Source: Acidobacteriota bacterium (GTDB taxonomy: Bacteria; Acidobacteriota; Thermoanaerobaculia; Multivoradales; SZUA-115). Taken from it: a stretch of 50,701 bases of DNA. The translations under genes and the position numbers were made by a program. The notes beneath the pieces were generated by a model. The model searched no databases. It saw only the letters and a list, made by a program, of their open reading frames with translations, and was not told the DNA's origin. Shown in pieces: positions 43,216 through 50,701 of this stretch. The stretch lies in assembly GCA_024277255.1 (NCBI GenBank), contig JAJRVQ010000142.1, positions 1 to 50,701 on the forward strand, read 5' to 3'. Numbering within the stretch: position 1 is the first letter of the stretch; every line of letters begins with the position of its first letter.

Positions 43216-44120
43216 CGGTAAACCTCGCGATAGGGGAAAAGCCGCTTGCCGACGAGGGCCCAGATGCGGTCGGTGATGAAGGCGACGGCGACGATCACCA
43301 GCAGCACCAGGTAGATGTGCTCGCGGGGCCCGCGCCGCTGTGAAGTGATGATGATGCCGCCCAGACCGCGCCCGATATCAACCATCTCGGCGAGGATGAT
43401 GTAGCTCCAGCCGATGCCGAAGCCCATGCGCAGGGACTGGTAGATGTCGGCCCACGAAACGCCGAGAAGTACCTTGATGACCGTCTGTAGCTTGCTGGCG
43501 CCCAGGGTGTAGGCGGTCTTCAAGTAGACGTCGTCGACCGAGTCGACGGCCTCGACGATCAGCGGCGTCAGATAGATGGCGAAGGCCAGCGCCAGGAAGG
43601 CGACCTTCTGTTTCTCGCCGGTGCCGAAGAAGCTCAGCGTGAGTGGCACCAGAGCCGGGATCGGCAGGTAGGCGGAGAAGGTCGACAGCGGGTTGAAGGC
43701 CGCCTTGATCTTGGTGAATGAGCCCATCAGGAGACCGAGCGGAAAGGCCACGGCTCCGCCGACGATGAAGCCGCCGACCACGCGCAGGAAGGAGACCGAC
43801 AGGTTGCGGGTCAGCGCCCGCTCGAACCACAGCGACGGGAACGAGCGAACCACCTCCATGGGGCTGGGCAGGATGGTCGGGGAGATGAAGCGCGATTCCG
43901 CCATGGCGCCGGCGGTGAGCAGCCACCACAGCCCGAGAAGCAAGAGGATGGGCACGCTGCCCAGCACCCAACGCAGCCAGCCGGCAACCGGCTCACGGGT
44001 GCGCAGCCAGCCGCCGCCGAGGCCGCTGACCTCGCCAGCGTCGGCCGGCCGCGCTTCTTCGTCGCTGAGTTGTTCGCCGACCGCATCCGCGGTCGCTTGC
44101 CTGGTCGTCTCGTCACTCAC
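43212..44120 (-). CDS. ABC transporter permease (NitT/TauT-like)
   Basis: A 302-residue inner-membrane permease of the BPD_transp_1 family, with about six helices after an N-terminal cytoplasmic region of ~50 charged residues. The EAA loop that contacts the ATPase is visible in [18 protein letters not shown]. Start is a GTG at 44120, 20 bases after the preceding gene. It is coupled to the ATPase gene by a GTGA overlap. One permease gene is present, so it would act as a homodimer. Confidence 0.9.
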   Translation of the reverse strand: MSDETTRQATADAVGEQLSDEEARPADAGEVSGLGGGWLRTREPVAGWLRWVLGSVPILLLLGLWWLLTAGAMAESRFISPTILPSPMEVVRSFPSLWFERALTRNLSVSFLRVVGGFIVGGAVAFPLGLLMGSFTKIKAAFNPLSTFSAYLPIPALVPLTLSFFGTGEKQKVAFLALAFAIYLTPLIVEAVDSVDDVYLKTAYTLGASKLQTVIKVLLGVSWADIYQSLRMGFGIGWSYIILAEMVDIGRGLGGIIITSQRRGPREHIYLVLLVIVAVAFITDRIWALVGKRLFPYREVYR

Positions 44121-44139
44121 CGCCCGACCGCCTTGTGGC

Positions 44140-45864
44140 TCACTGAGCCTCGGGTGGGTAGACCGAGACTTCCACCCGGCGGTTCAAGGCATGGTTGTCG
44201 GGGTCGGAGGCGTCGGCCGGCTCGTTCCAGCCCTTGCCTTCGACCACGAACTTGTTGGGATCGAAGCCGTACTTGTCGATCAGCGCCTTGCGCACCGCCT
44301 CGGCGCGATCGAGTGAGAGTTCGCGCACCGATTCAAACTGCACGCCGCGCCCCTTCATCGAGGAGTCGGTGTGGCCGACCACGGCGATCACCGCCCGCTC
44401 GTACTGCCCGGCCAACCGCCCGACCTTTTCGAGCGTCGCGGTGACCGTCGGATCGTAGAGCGTGTTGGCCACCGGCCGGTTGGTCTCGTCGTGCTGCGGC
44501 TCGTAGAGGTTGGAGGAGTTGGGGAAGAAGTTGATGCGGATGGTCTGCGTCAGGATCGGCGATTCGGCGTTGACCCGGCTGTAGCTGGTCGGTGCGAAGC
44601 TGGTGCGGTACTCGTCCTTCTGATCGGCGAAGGTCCCCGCCTTGTCGATCGCCTTGAGGGCCGAGAAATCCATCACTTCGTCGAAGCGCACGGGAGTTCC
44701 GATCAGACCAAGTTCGCGGTAGACGAAGGTGATGTTCTTCCACGTGCGCTCGAAGTTGGCCGGTTCGTTGCGGTTGAGGAAGAAGGCCTTATTCTCGGCG
44801 AAATTGGTTGAGTGGGCGTCGGCCGCCATCCCTTGCACCTCGTCCACCGGCATGCCGTAGCCTTCGGCCATCCACTGCATCGCCTGCGCCTTGAAGGTGT
44901 CGTTGTGCAGCTGCTCCATGGCGGAGAAAACGCCCGAAACCAGCCCCTCGATCACCTTCGGGTGGTCCTTGGCGAAGTCGGCACGGGCGGCCCAGACATC
45001 GGCGATCAGTTTGTTGGCGTCGGCGGTGGTGGTGAGGATCTTGGTGCCCTTGACGCGATCGGGGACGTTGTAGATGTCCGGCGCCCAGGAAACCATCGCG
45101 TCGATACTCTTGTCGGCGACGAAGGCCGCCGCCGCCTCGAAGGCGGTCGCCGTGTACTTGTGGTTGACCTCGCTGGGTTGCACGCCGGCATTGATCAGTA
45201 GATTATTGATGAAATACTGCGAAGGGCTGTTCTGCGCGTAGACGATCGTCTTGCCGCGTAGATCGCGGGCGGACTTGATGTTGCCGCGCACCACAATGCC
45301 GTCGCCGCCGTTGGACCAGTCGATCTGCTGGAAAATCCGTGGCGCGGTGCGCGAGTCCTTCATCAGCTCGGGAGCGAAGAGCACCATCATGTCGAGGGTG
45401 CCCCATAGCACGTGGCTCTCGCCCGAGGCGAAGGCGTCGCGCGCCACCACCGGATCGTCGATCAGCTTCAAGTTCACCTTGAAGCCGAACTCCTTGAAGA
45501 AGATGCTCTCCTCGTTGGGAGCGAAGCCGTGGTTGGCGGCGACGATGGGCAGCCAGCCAATCCAGACATTGATTGGAAACTGCACCACCGGATCGTCGTC
45601 GTTCCAATGGTAGTTGCTCACCCCTTTCACCGGCGGCAGCTTCTCCGTCGGGACGTAGGTGTATTCGCTGACCGTGGTAACGCCGCCGGTATCCGCGGCT
45701 TCCACTTCGTCCTTGAACTTGCCGAAGTCAATAGTGCCGCTCTTGGCGCCCGATGGGGCCAGCAGATCGCGGAAGTAGTACGCAGCCCCCGCCAGCAGGG
45801 CAAGGATGAAGATGAAGATCGCGAGCTTGCCGATCTTGGTCGGGCCGACGCTGTCATTGCCCAT
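44140..45864 (-). CDS. ABC substrate-binding protein fused to an OmpA peptidoglycan-binding domain
   Basis: A 574-residue protein. Residues ~13-31 are an uncleaved-looking membrane anchor (LAIFIFILALLAGAAYYF). Residues ~90-400 match NMT1/SsuA-like solute-binding proteins: NVWIGWLPIVAANHGF, FFKEFGFKVNLKLI, HVLWGTLDMM, GKTIVYAQNSPSQYFIN. Residues ~435-574 are an OmpA_C domain: IRINFFPNSSNL, AVIAVVGHTDSS, ELSLDRAEAVRKAL with the Asp and Arg that bind diaminopimelate, and ALNRRVEVSVYP. The protein would thus sit in the inner membrane and hold the cell wall while presenting the substrate-binding domain to the permease. GGAGAA precedes the ATG. The ligand cannot be predicted. Confidence 0.85.
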   Translation of the reverse strand: MGNDSVGPTKIGKLAIFIFILALLAGAAYYFRDLLAPSGAKSGTIDFGKFKDEVEAADTGGVTTVSEYTYVPTEKLPPVKGVSNYHWNDDDPVVQFPINVWIGWLPIVAANHGFAPNEESIFFKEFGFKVNLKLIDDPVVARDAFASGESHVLWGTLDMMVLFAPELMKDSRTAPRIFQQIDWSNGGDGIVVRGNIKSARDLRGKTIVYAQNSPSQYFINNLLINAGVQPSEVNHKYTATAFEAAAAFVADKSIDAMVSWAPDIYNVPDRVKGTKILTTTADANKLIADVWAARADFAKDHPKVIEGLVSGVFSAMEQLHNDTFKAQAMQWMAEGYGMPVDEVQGMAADAHSTNFAENKAFFLNRNEPANFERTWKNITFVYRELGLIGTPVRFDEVMDFSALKAIDKAGTFADQKDEYRTSFAPTSYSRVNAESPILTQTIRINFFPNSSNLYEPQHDETNRPVANTLYDPTVTATLEKVGRLAGQYERAVIAVVGHTDSSMKGRGVQFESVRELSLDRAEAVRKALIDKYGFDPNKFVVEGKGWNEPADASDPDNHALNRRVEVSVYPPEAQ

Positions 45865-45974
45865 CTTTATTCTCCTTCACGAGTCGCGTTCGCTATGTTC
45901 GACGTGTAAGGCCGCCGTGCGGCGACTCTTGTTCGGTCCTACGCTGTAGCCGCCGCTGTTCTTCGCTATTCGTC

Positions 45975-46748
45975 TCAGCCTTCCGAGATCTCGGGCCCCA
46001 TCTCTTTGATCGGCCTTTCTTCGCTCGCTGCCGCCGGATCGGAATCCACTTGCAGCGGCTCTGTCTCGGGCATGTCGAGGCCGTAGGCGGCAGCGAACTC
46101 GGAGAGAGCTTGATCGGCCAGCGCCGCCTGTTCCGCCTCTTTGAGTTCGACTTCGGAGGTATCGATGGTGGTGGAGGCGACCCGTGCCCGGCCAGCCGCC
46201 TTGTCGCGCCGCTCGGAGAGGTATTCCTCCACTCGGCCGAGGGTGTCGCCGGAGCCGCCGATCTCCGAGATCATGCCGCTGGCCATCTCCTGCAATTCGG
46301 CCTGAGCTTCGAGCATCTCGGTCTCGGTCAGCATCCGTTTCAGCGACTCGATCTTGGCCTTGGCCTCGCGCACCGAGACATCGCGTGACTTGACCAGCTT
46401 CTTGAAGGTCGAGTCGGCCGCTTCGAGCTGGCCGCGGTTTTCTTCCAGTTGCTCCTTGACCGTCTTGAGTTGCAGGGCATATTGACCGGCCGCGCCGCGG
46501 TTGCCCACCTTGAGGTTGGCCGCCGCCTTGGCCGCCAACTCGCGCTCCTGAGCTTCCAGCTTCTTCACCTGGCGCATCAGCCGCTCGACGAAGCCGGCGT
46601 GGTTGGCCAGGTTCTCGTTGAACCGGCCGATCTGCTGGCGCAGGTTCTCCTTTTCAGCTTCGATCAGCGCCTTCGGATTGGCTTTTTCGAGTCCCGATAC
46701 GAAGAGGCTCAGAAAGCCTCGGACCAAGTTACCCAAACGCTTCAGCAT
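45975..46748 (-). CDS. pspA: Phage-shock protein A family protein (PspA/IM30)
   Basis: A 257-residue member of the PspA/IM30/ESCRT-III-like family. It begins MLKRLGNLVRGFLSLFVSG, an amphipathic membrane-binding helix followed by the KANPKALIEAEKENLRQQIG region; a long coiled coil follows (~30-185), with LKVGNRGAAGQYALQLKTVK and KAKIESLKRMLTETEMLEAQ. The C-terminal ~55 residues extend past the usual end and are acidic (EERPIKEMGPEISEG). PspA polymers bind and stabilise damaged inner membrane. The ATG at 46748 has AAGGAG upstream; a longer reading is not supported. It is the first gene of the operon, with 110 bases before the transporter genes. No pspF or pspBC is seen. Confidence 0.9.
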   Translation of the reverse strand: MLKRLGNLVRGFLSLFVSGLEKANPKALIEAEKENLRQQIGRFNENLANHAGFVERLMRQVKKLEAQERELAAKAAANLKVGNRGAAGQYALQLKTVKEQLEENRGQLEAADSTFKKLVKSRDVSVREAKAKIESLKRMLTETEMLEAQAELQEMASGMISEIGGSGDTLGRVEEYLSERRDKAAGRARVASTTIDTSEVELKEAEQAALADQALSEFAAAYGLDMPETEPLQVDSDPAAASEERPIKEMGPEISEG

Positions 46749-47015
46749 CGCGGGCTCCTTTCCCTCTGCGGTGGCGAGACAGGACGCCGGCAGTACGGGT
46801 ACATGTAGGCAATAAAAGACGGCTGCCAGGATACCAACGGCCCTGACAGAGTGCAAAGTGATACCGCTGAGCCTTGGTACGGCTCGCGACCCCGAGTTGT
46901 TCCTGGCGCCGTCTTGCGATGCGGTAGGATCGACCGTATCAACTGGTTGTCCCGGATCTAGCCACTCATAGTTGGGCTCCCGAAGGAGATAGCGGGAGGT
47001 CTAGGAGGTTTTCCC

Positions 47016-50000
47016 ATGAGCAGAAAGTTCCGTGCCTTGTTCGCGACGCAGCGTAAGTTCGTAGCACCGTGTTTGCTCGCCGCGCTGTGGATCGTAGTCG
47101 CCGGTTCAGGAGCGGTCTTCGCACAATCTCAGGCCACCACTGGCGTGCTCGAAGGTATTGTGAGTGACGAATCGGGCGGTCGCTTGCCAGGGGTCACGGT
47201 GACCCTGACCAATGAGGCCACGAACTTCCAGCAAGTACACATTACCGACGGCAGCGGCCGATTCCGCGGGATGCTCCTGCCCTTGGGTCCCTACGAGGTA
47301 CGGGCCAGCCTCGAAGGGTTCAACACCCTGGTGCGCAATGGCATCAAACTGACCATTGGTGCGACGATCAAATTGGAGTTGATCTTGCACGTTGGCACGG
47401 TCGAGCAAGAGATTCTGGTCACCGCCGAGGCGCCGCTGGTCGATACCACCGACCCGCAGAGCACCGTCAAGATCGACCGCGACACTCTTGACTCCATTCC
47501 CAATAACGGACGCAACTTTCTGGAATTCACCAAGCTCACGCCCGGTGTCTCGATTGTGCAAGGGCCGGATGGTGACGAACTGACGATCAACGGCCAGAAG
47601 GGGATTCAAAACAACATCTCGGTCGATGGCGCCGACTTCAACAATCCCTTCTTCGGCGAGCAGCGCGGCGGTCAGCGGCCGGCCTTCACCTTCAACATCG
47701 ACGCCGTCCAGGAGTTCGTGGTGGTAGCCGACGGCGCACCGGCGGAGTTCGGTCGCTCCTCCTCGGGCTTCGTCAACGTGGTGACCAAGTCGGGAACCAA
47801 CAACTACGCGGGTACCGCCCACTTCTTCTACAAGGACGACTCGTTGTCCACCGAGGCCGAGCGCCAGGATGGCACCAAAGAGCCGGCTTTCGACTCCAAT
47901 CAGCAACAGATCGGCTTCACTCTCGGTGGCCCGATCCACCAGGATCGCCTCTTCTTCTTCACCGCCTTCGACACGCAGTCGGGCGACAACACCAAGCAGA
48001 AGGATCCGAACCGCATCGAGCAGCGGGTGGTCGATGCCCTGGCCGCGTTGGGCAGCCCCAACGAGAATGCTCCCATCACCCGTACCGATGACGCCACGGT
48101 CTTTCTCGGCAAGCTCGACTACCACACCTCGAACAACAAGCACCTGGCGACGGTGCGCTACTCCTACACCGACTCCAAGCAGGAGAACGGCACCTTCGAC
48201 GTCGACTCCTGGGGCGCCAGCGCCAATGCCGTCGAGGAGGACTCCTCCAGCGCCGGTACCGGCTCGTTGATCTCCACCCTGTCGGCGAATTTCCTCAACG
48301 AGGGGCGCTTCCAGTGGGCGCGCGAGGATCGGCCGCGCCCCTACGATGGCCCGAACATTGCCGGCACCGACCGGCCGTTGCCGGATACCGCCTTCGACTT
48401 CGGTCGTAGCTACCGCTTCGGCATGCCCTTCTTCATTCCGGTCGAGTACCACGACACCCGTTTGCAGTTCAACGACAACATCTCCTGGCTGCGCGGCGAC
48501 CACAGCTTCAAGGCGGGGATTGAGTACAACCGCACCGAGGCGTCGCAAGTCTTCGTCGGCTTCGCCAACGGCCGCTTTATTTTCAGCTCGACCGACGGCT
48601 TCCTCAACTACGTGAACAATCCGAACTACGTCGAATGCTCGGACGGTAGCTCTTCGCAGAGCGGAAGCTGCCCGGCCGGCGCCAGTGTGACTGGCCCGGT
48701 GCTGCTCTACTTGCAGCAGGCGGGGGTCGGCGGCTTGACTGCCGAGCAGGCCGGTACCCAGACCATCACCCAGGAAGAGCCGGCGATCTTCTTCCAGGAC
48801 ACCTGGCAACCGAGGTCCAACCTCACCATTACCTACGGCCTGCGCTGGGAGGCCCAGATCCAACCCGATCCGATCACCCCGCCGAGCGAGGTTTTCTACG
48901 CCGACTTCATCGGTACCACGGTGGCCGGCCAGGAGTTCCCGTCCGATGGCACCATTCCCTCCGACGAGGAGATGTGGCAGCCGCGGCTGGGCATCGCCTG
49001 GTCTCCGGGTAACGACGGTCGCTCGGTGGTGCGGGCGAGCGCCGGCATTTATGCCGCGCGCATCCCGGGTTTGAACCTGGCGTCGAGCCGGTCGACCAAC
49101 GGTAGCCGCGGGCAGACCCTCTTCCGCAACAGCGCGTTGACGCCGATTCTGGGTCCGCCGCCGCCCTACACCGAGTTGATCCCGCAAAGCTCGGTTGGCG
49201 ATCCCTTCCTCCCCGATGTCTTCGTCTTCGACAAGAACTTCGAGAACCCCAAGACGAACGCCTTCGCACTCTCCTACGAGCGCGAACTCAACTCTCGTCT
49301 CTCCGGGCTGGTCAAGCTCAACTACGCCAAGACCGACCACATCACCCGCTTCGTCAACCGCAACGATCCGCTCCTCGGATCGCCCTGGGGCAGTGGCCTG
49401 GCACCGGGCGGCGCCAATGGCATCAACACCTTGACGGTGGTCGAGTCGACCGCCAAGAGTCGCTACCGGGCGGCGACCCTAGGCCTCAAGGGGCGCTACC
49501 CGAAGGTCCAGTTCGAGGGTTACTACACCTACTCCAAGGACGAGTCGGACGACGACAACGAACGCGATCCTTTCAGCTTCCGTTACGCGCGAGTCACCGA
49601 TCTCGACGCTGAGTTCGGCCTCTCGGACCGCGATCAGAGGGACCGTTTCAACGCCTGGGTGCTCTGGCAAGCGCCCTACGACTTCCAGGTGAACGCGCGC
49701 TTCTCCTACCGCTCGCCGCAACCCAAGTCGATCACCGCAAGCGGTGCCGACGCGGCGACGCCGCAGGATCGGATCAACCCCGACGGCACCATCACTCAGC
49801 GCAACCTGGGCCGCAAGGACAACAAGTTCTCCTCCATCGACCTGCGCATCTCGCGGGCGTTCAAGCTTGGCAACGTGGAACTCGAAGGCATCCTCGATGT
49901 CTTCAACCTGACCAACGAACCCAACTTCCGCACCCCGCAGGTCACCAACCTGATCTTCAACTTCGATGGGACCGTGACGAGTGGCCTGGGTGATCCCCGG

Positions 50001-50033
50001 CAGGCTCAGTTGGGGGTGAGGATCGTCTGGTAG
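47016..50033 (+). CDS. TonB-dependent receptor with N-terminal carboxypeptidase-like domain (Oar type)
   Basis: A 1005-residue outer-membrane protein with signal peptide (~1-36). Residues ~40-125 are a carboxypeptidase-regulatory-like beta domain (GVLEGIVSDESGGRLPGVTV, GRFRGMLLPLGPYEV). A plug domain follows with VTAEAPLVDTTDPQST, IPNNGRNFLEFTKLTPGVS, VDGADFNNPFFGEQR and SGFVNVVTKSGTN. The C-terminal barrel ends in LGDPRQAQLGVRIVW, closing with an aromatic residue as expected for outer-membrane insertion. Acidobacteriota carry many such receptors; the ligand is unknown but peptides or glycans are likely. AGGAGG lies upstream of the ATG. No partner lipoprotein (SusD type) is beside it. Confidence 0.9.
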   Translation: MSRKFRALFATQRKFVAPCLLAALWIVVAGSGAVFAQSQATTGVLEGIVSDESGGRLPGVTVTLTNEATNFQQVHITDGSGRFRGMLLPLGPYEVRASLEGFNTLVRNGIKLTIGATIKLELILHVGTVEQEILVTAEAPLVDTTDPQSTVKIDRDTLDSIPNNGRNFLEFTKLTPGVSIVQGPDGDELTINGQKGIQNNISVDGADFNNPFFGEQRGGQRPAFTFNIDAVQEFVVVADGAPAEFGRSSSGFVNVVTKSGTNNYAGTAHFFYKDDSLSTEAERQDGTKEPAFDSNQQQIGFTLGGPIHQDRLFFFTAFDTQSGDNTKQKDPNRIEQRVVDALAALGSPNENAPITRTDDATVFLGKLDYHTSNNKHLATVRYSYTDSKQENGTFDVDSWGASANAVEEDSSSAGTGSLISTLSANFLNEGRFQWAREDRPRPYDGPNIAGTDRPLPDTAFDFGRSYRFGMPFFIPVEYHDTRLQFNDNISWLRGDHSFKAGIEYNRTEASQVFVGFANGRFIFSSTDGFLNYVNNPNYVECSDGSSSQSGSCPAGASVTGPVLLYLQQAGVGGLTAEQAGTQTITQEEPAIFFQDTWQPRSNLTITYGLRWEAQIQPDPITPPSEVFYADFIGTTVAGQEFPSDGTIPSDEEMWQPRLGIAWSPGNDGRSVVRASAGIYAARIPGLNLASSRSTNGSRGQTLFRNSALTPILGPPPPYTELIPQSSVGDPFLPDVFVFDKNFENPKTNAFALSYERELNSRLSGLVKLNYAKTDHITRFVNRNDPLLGSPWGSGLAPGGANGINTLTVVESTAKSRYRAATLGLKGRYPKVQFEGYYTYSKDESDDDNERDPFSFRYARVTDLDAEFGLSDRDQRDRFNAWVLWQAPYDFQVNARFSYRSPQPKSITASGADAATPQDRINPDGTITQRNLGRKDNKFSSIDLRISRAFKLGNVELEGILDVFNLTNEPNFRTPQVTNLIFNFDGTVTSGLGDPRQAQLGVRIVW

Positions 50034-50079
50034 ACGGGACGGTCTTGCCCGCGCGGGCAGGCCACTCGCTTGTTGTTTC

Positions 50080-50132
50080 GAGGGGGCTCTCTCCGAGCCC
50101 CCTCGTCCTCAAGAAGCGTGGTTCTTGAGGAC
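50080..50132 (+). terminator. Two adjacent hairpins after the TonB receptor gene
   Basis: Bases 50080-50104 form a perfect 10-bp stem (GAGGGGGCTC with GAGCCCCCTC) with a 5-nt loop. Bases 50105-50132 form a perfect 11-bp stem (GTCCTCAAGAA with TTCTTGAGGAC) with a 6-nt loop. They follow the stop codon by 47 bases. There is no T-tract, but the position fits a transcript end. Confidence 0.65.
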
Positions 50133-50147
50133 TTCACCCCGAGGAGT

Positions 50148-50187
50148 CCGGCCTGGCGGCCGGGCTCGCCCTCGGAGGGCGAGCCCG
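50148..50187. repeat. Two overlapping GC-rich hairpins
   Basis: CCGGCC-TGGC-GGCCGG at 50148-50163 overlaps a perfect 12-bp stem with 3-nt loop at 50161-50187 (CGGGCTCGCCCT with AGGGCGAGCCCG). The two share bases 50161-50163 and cannot form fully at once. With the pair just upstream, four stems lie almost without gaps. Confidence 0.6.
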
Positions 50188-50199
50188 TGGCGCTGCATC

Positions 50200-50567
50200 T
50201 AGGTGCCATGCGATTATCGGAGAATCTTGGGATTCGCGCGACTTACAGCCTAGTGCTCCCTCGGCTAAGTGGTTGGGATCAGAGGTGCCACCCCAACATT
50301 GTTAGGGACACGAGGCAGCCACTTAGGTGCCATGCGACTATCGGAGAATCTTGGATTCGCGCGACCTGCGACCCCTCCTTCAATCCAAGAAGCGCTCTTG
50401 CCGAGTCAGAACGGCGGATCAGAGGTGCTGCGGATCAGAGGTGCCACCCCAACATTGTTAGGAACACGAGGCAGCCACTTAGGTGCCATGCGATTATCGG
50501 AGAATCTTGGATTCGCGCGACCTGCGACTCCTCCTTCAATCCAAGAGGCGCTCTTGCCGAGTCAGGA
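50200..50567. repeat. Composite tandem repeat
   Basis: A 42-43-base unit (starting TAGGTGCCATGCGA) occurs at 50200-50242, 50324-50365 and 50480-50521. A 48-base unit (starting GGATCAGAGGTGCCACC) precedes the second and third copies at 50276-50323 and 50432-50479. A third block is shared at 50366-50411 and 50522-50567. So 50276-50411 and 50432-50567 are near-identical 136-base copies offset by 156. A truncated extra GGATCAGAGGTGC lies at ~50416. An open frame across it (50070-50621) repeats itself and lacks a ribosome-binding site, so I do not call it a gene. Confidence 0.75.
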
Positions 50568-50701
50568 CTGCACAGTTTCTCCGTGTCTGCGCGTGCTGCG
50601 CCACAGAATCCGGCGGATTGACTTGTCTTGCTGGTGGTGGTGGAACTCTTCGACGCCATCTGGCCTGGCTCCAGCCTGGCGAAGGGCAAGGGCGGCGGGA
50701 A
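50568..50701. other. Window tail without recognisable gene
   Basis: After the last repeat I see no coding frame I can support on either strand before the window ends. A short minus-strand frame crosses 50435-50689 but covers the repeats and has no recognisable product. Confidence 0.4.

Noticed and set aside
50200..50567. Possible CRISPR array
   Set aside because: Repeat units are too long, spacing is unequal (124 and 156) and the intervening parts are themselves repeated, not unique spacers.
50070..50621. 183-codon plus-strand frame with internal protein repeats
   Set aside because: The protein repeats only reflect the DNA repeats; no ribosome-binding site, starts inside terminator hairpins.

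Overview
This is a GC-rich window (roughly 63-65% G+C by eye) from a Gram-negative, probably heterotrophic bacterium. The best guess is Acidobacteriota, near Thermoanaerobaculia/Holophagae. That rests on gene content, not on a marker gene: an Oar-like TonB-dependent receptor with an N-terminal carboxypeptidase-like domain, paired CRTAC1/FG-GAP/UnbV proteins, a large sortilin-type BNR (Asp-box) protein, small secreted DPNG-repeat peptides beside TPR proteins, and an RHS protein. No rRNA or tRNA was seen.

Layout. 1-6.4 kb is an accessory, rearranged region. The right end of an IS630-type element has cut a protease gene. A gene pair (secreted ~260-aa protein plus translationally coupled matrixin-like protease), its promoter and a 76-nt leader occur twice; one protease copy is cut by the insertion sequence and the other is frameshifted. 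Between the copies lie a small secreted repeat peptide, a TPR protein and a 205-bp element bounded by perfect 23-bp inverted repeats. 6.4-14.8 kb holds an SDR dehydrogenase and a three-gene CRTAC1 / five-heme cytochrome-TPR / CRTAC1 operon. 14.8-24.2 kb holds a secreted STN/HEAT-like protein, an RHS protein with a small partner, a cardiolipin synthase-like phospholipase D and two tandem CBS proteins. 24.3-32.2 kb holds the BNR protein, a BlaI-controlled operon (BlaI, DUF1579, SRPBCC) divergent from a secreted double-FKBP isomerase, and typA.

32.5-38.2 kb looks like a small stress/defence cluster. It contains a 1165-aa protein joining an alpha/beta-hydrolase, a possible macro/M17-N-like domain and a CHAT protease, next to a HigB/HigA-type pair and a RES/Xre toxin-antitoxin pair, each with a palindromic control site.

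38.2-46.7 kb is the most striking unit: one minus-strand operon of pspA, an ABC substrate-binding protein fused to an OmpA peptidoglycan-binding domain, ABC permease, ABC ATPase, a membrane/coiled-coil protein (one-base frameshift in this sequence), an AAA+ ATPase and a MOP-type flippase. I infer an envelope-maintenance system joining the PspA membrane-repair protein to a cell-wall-anchored transporter. 47.0-50.0 kb encodes the TonB receptor, followed by four consecutive hairpins and a composite tandem repeat to the window edge.
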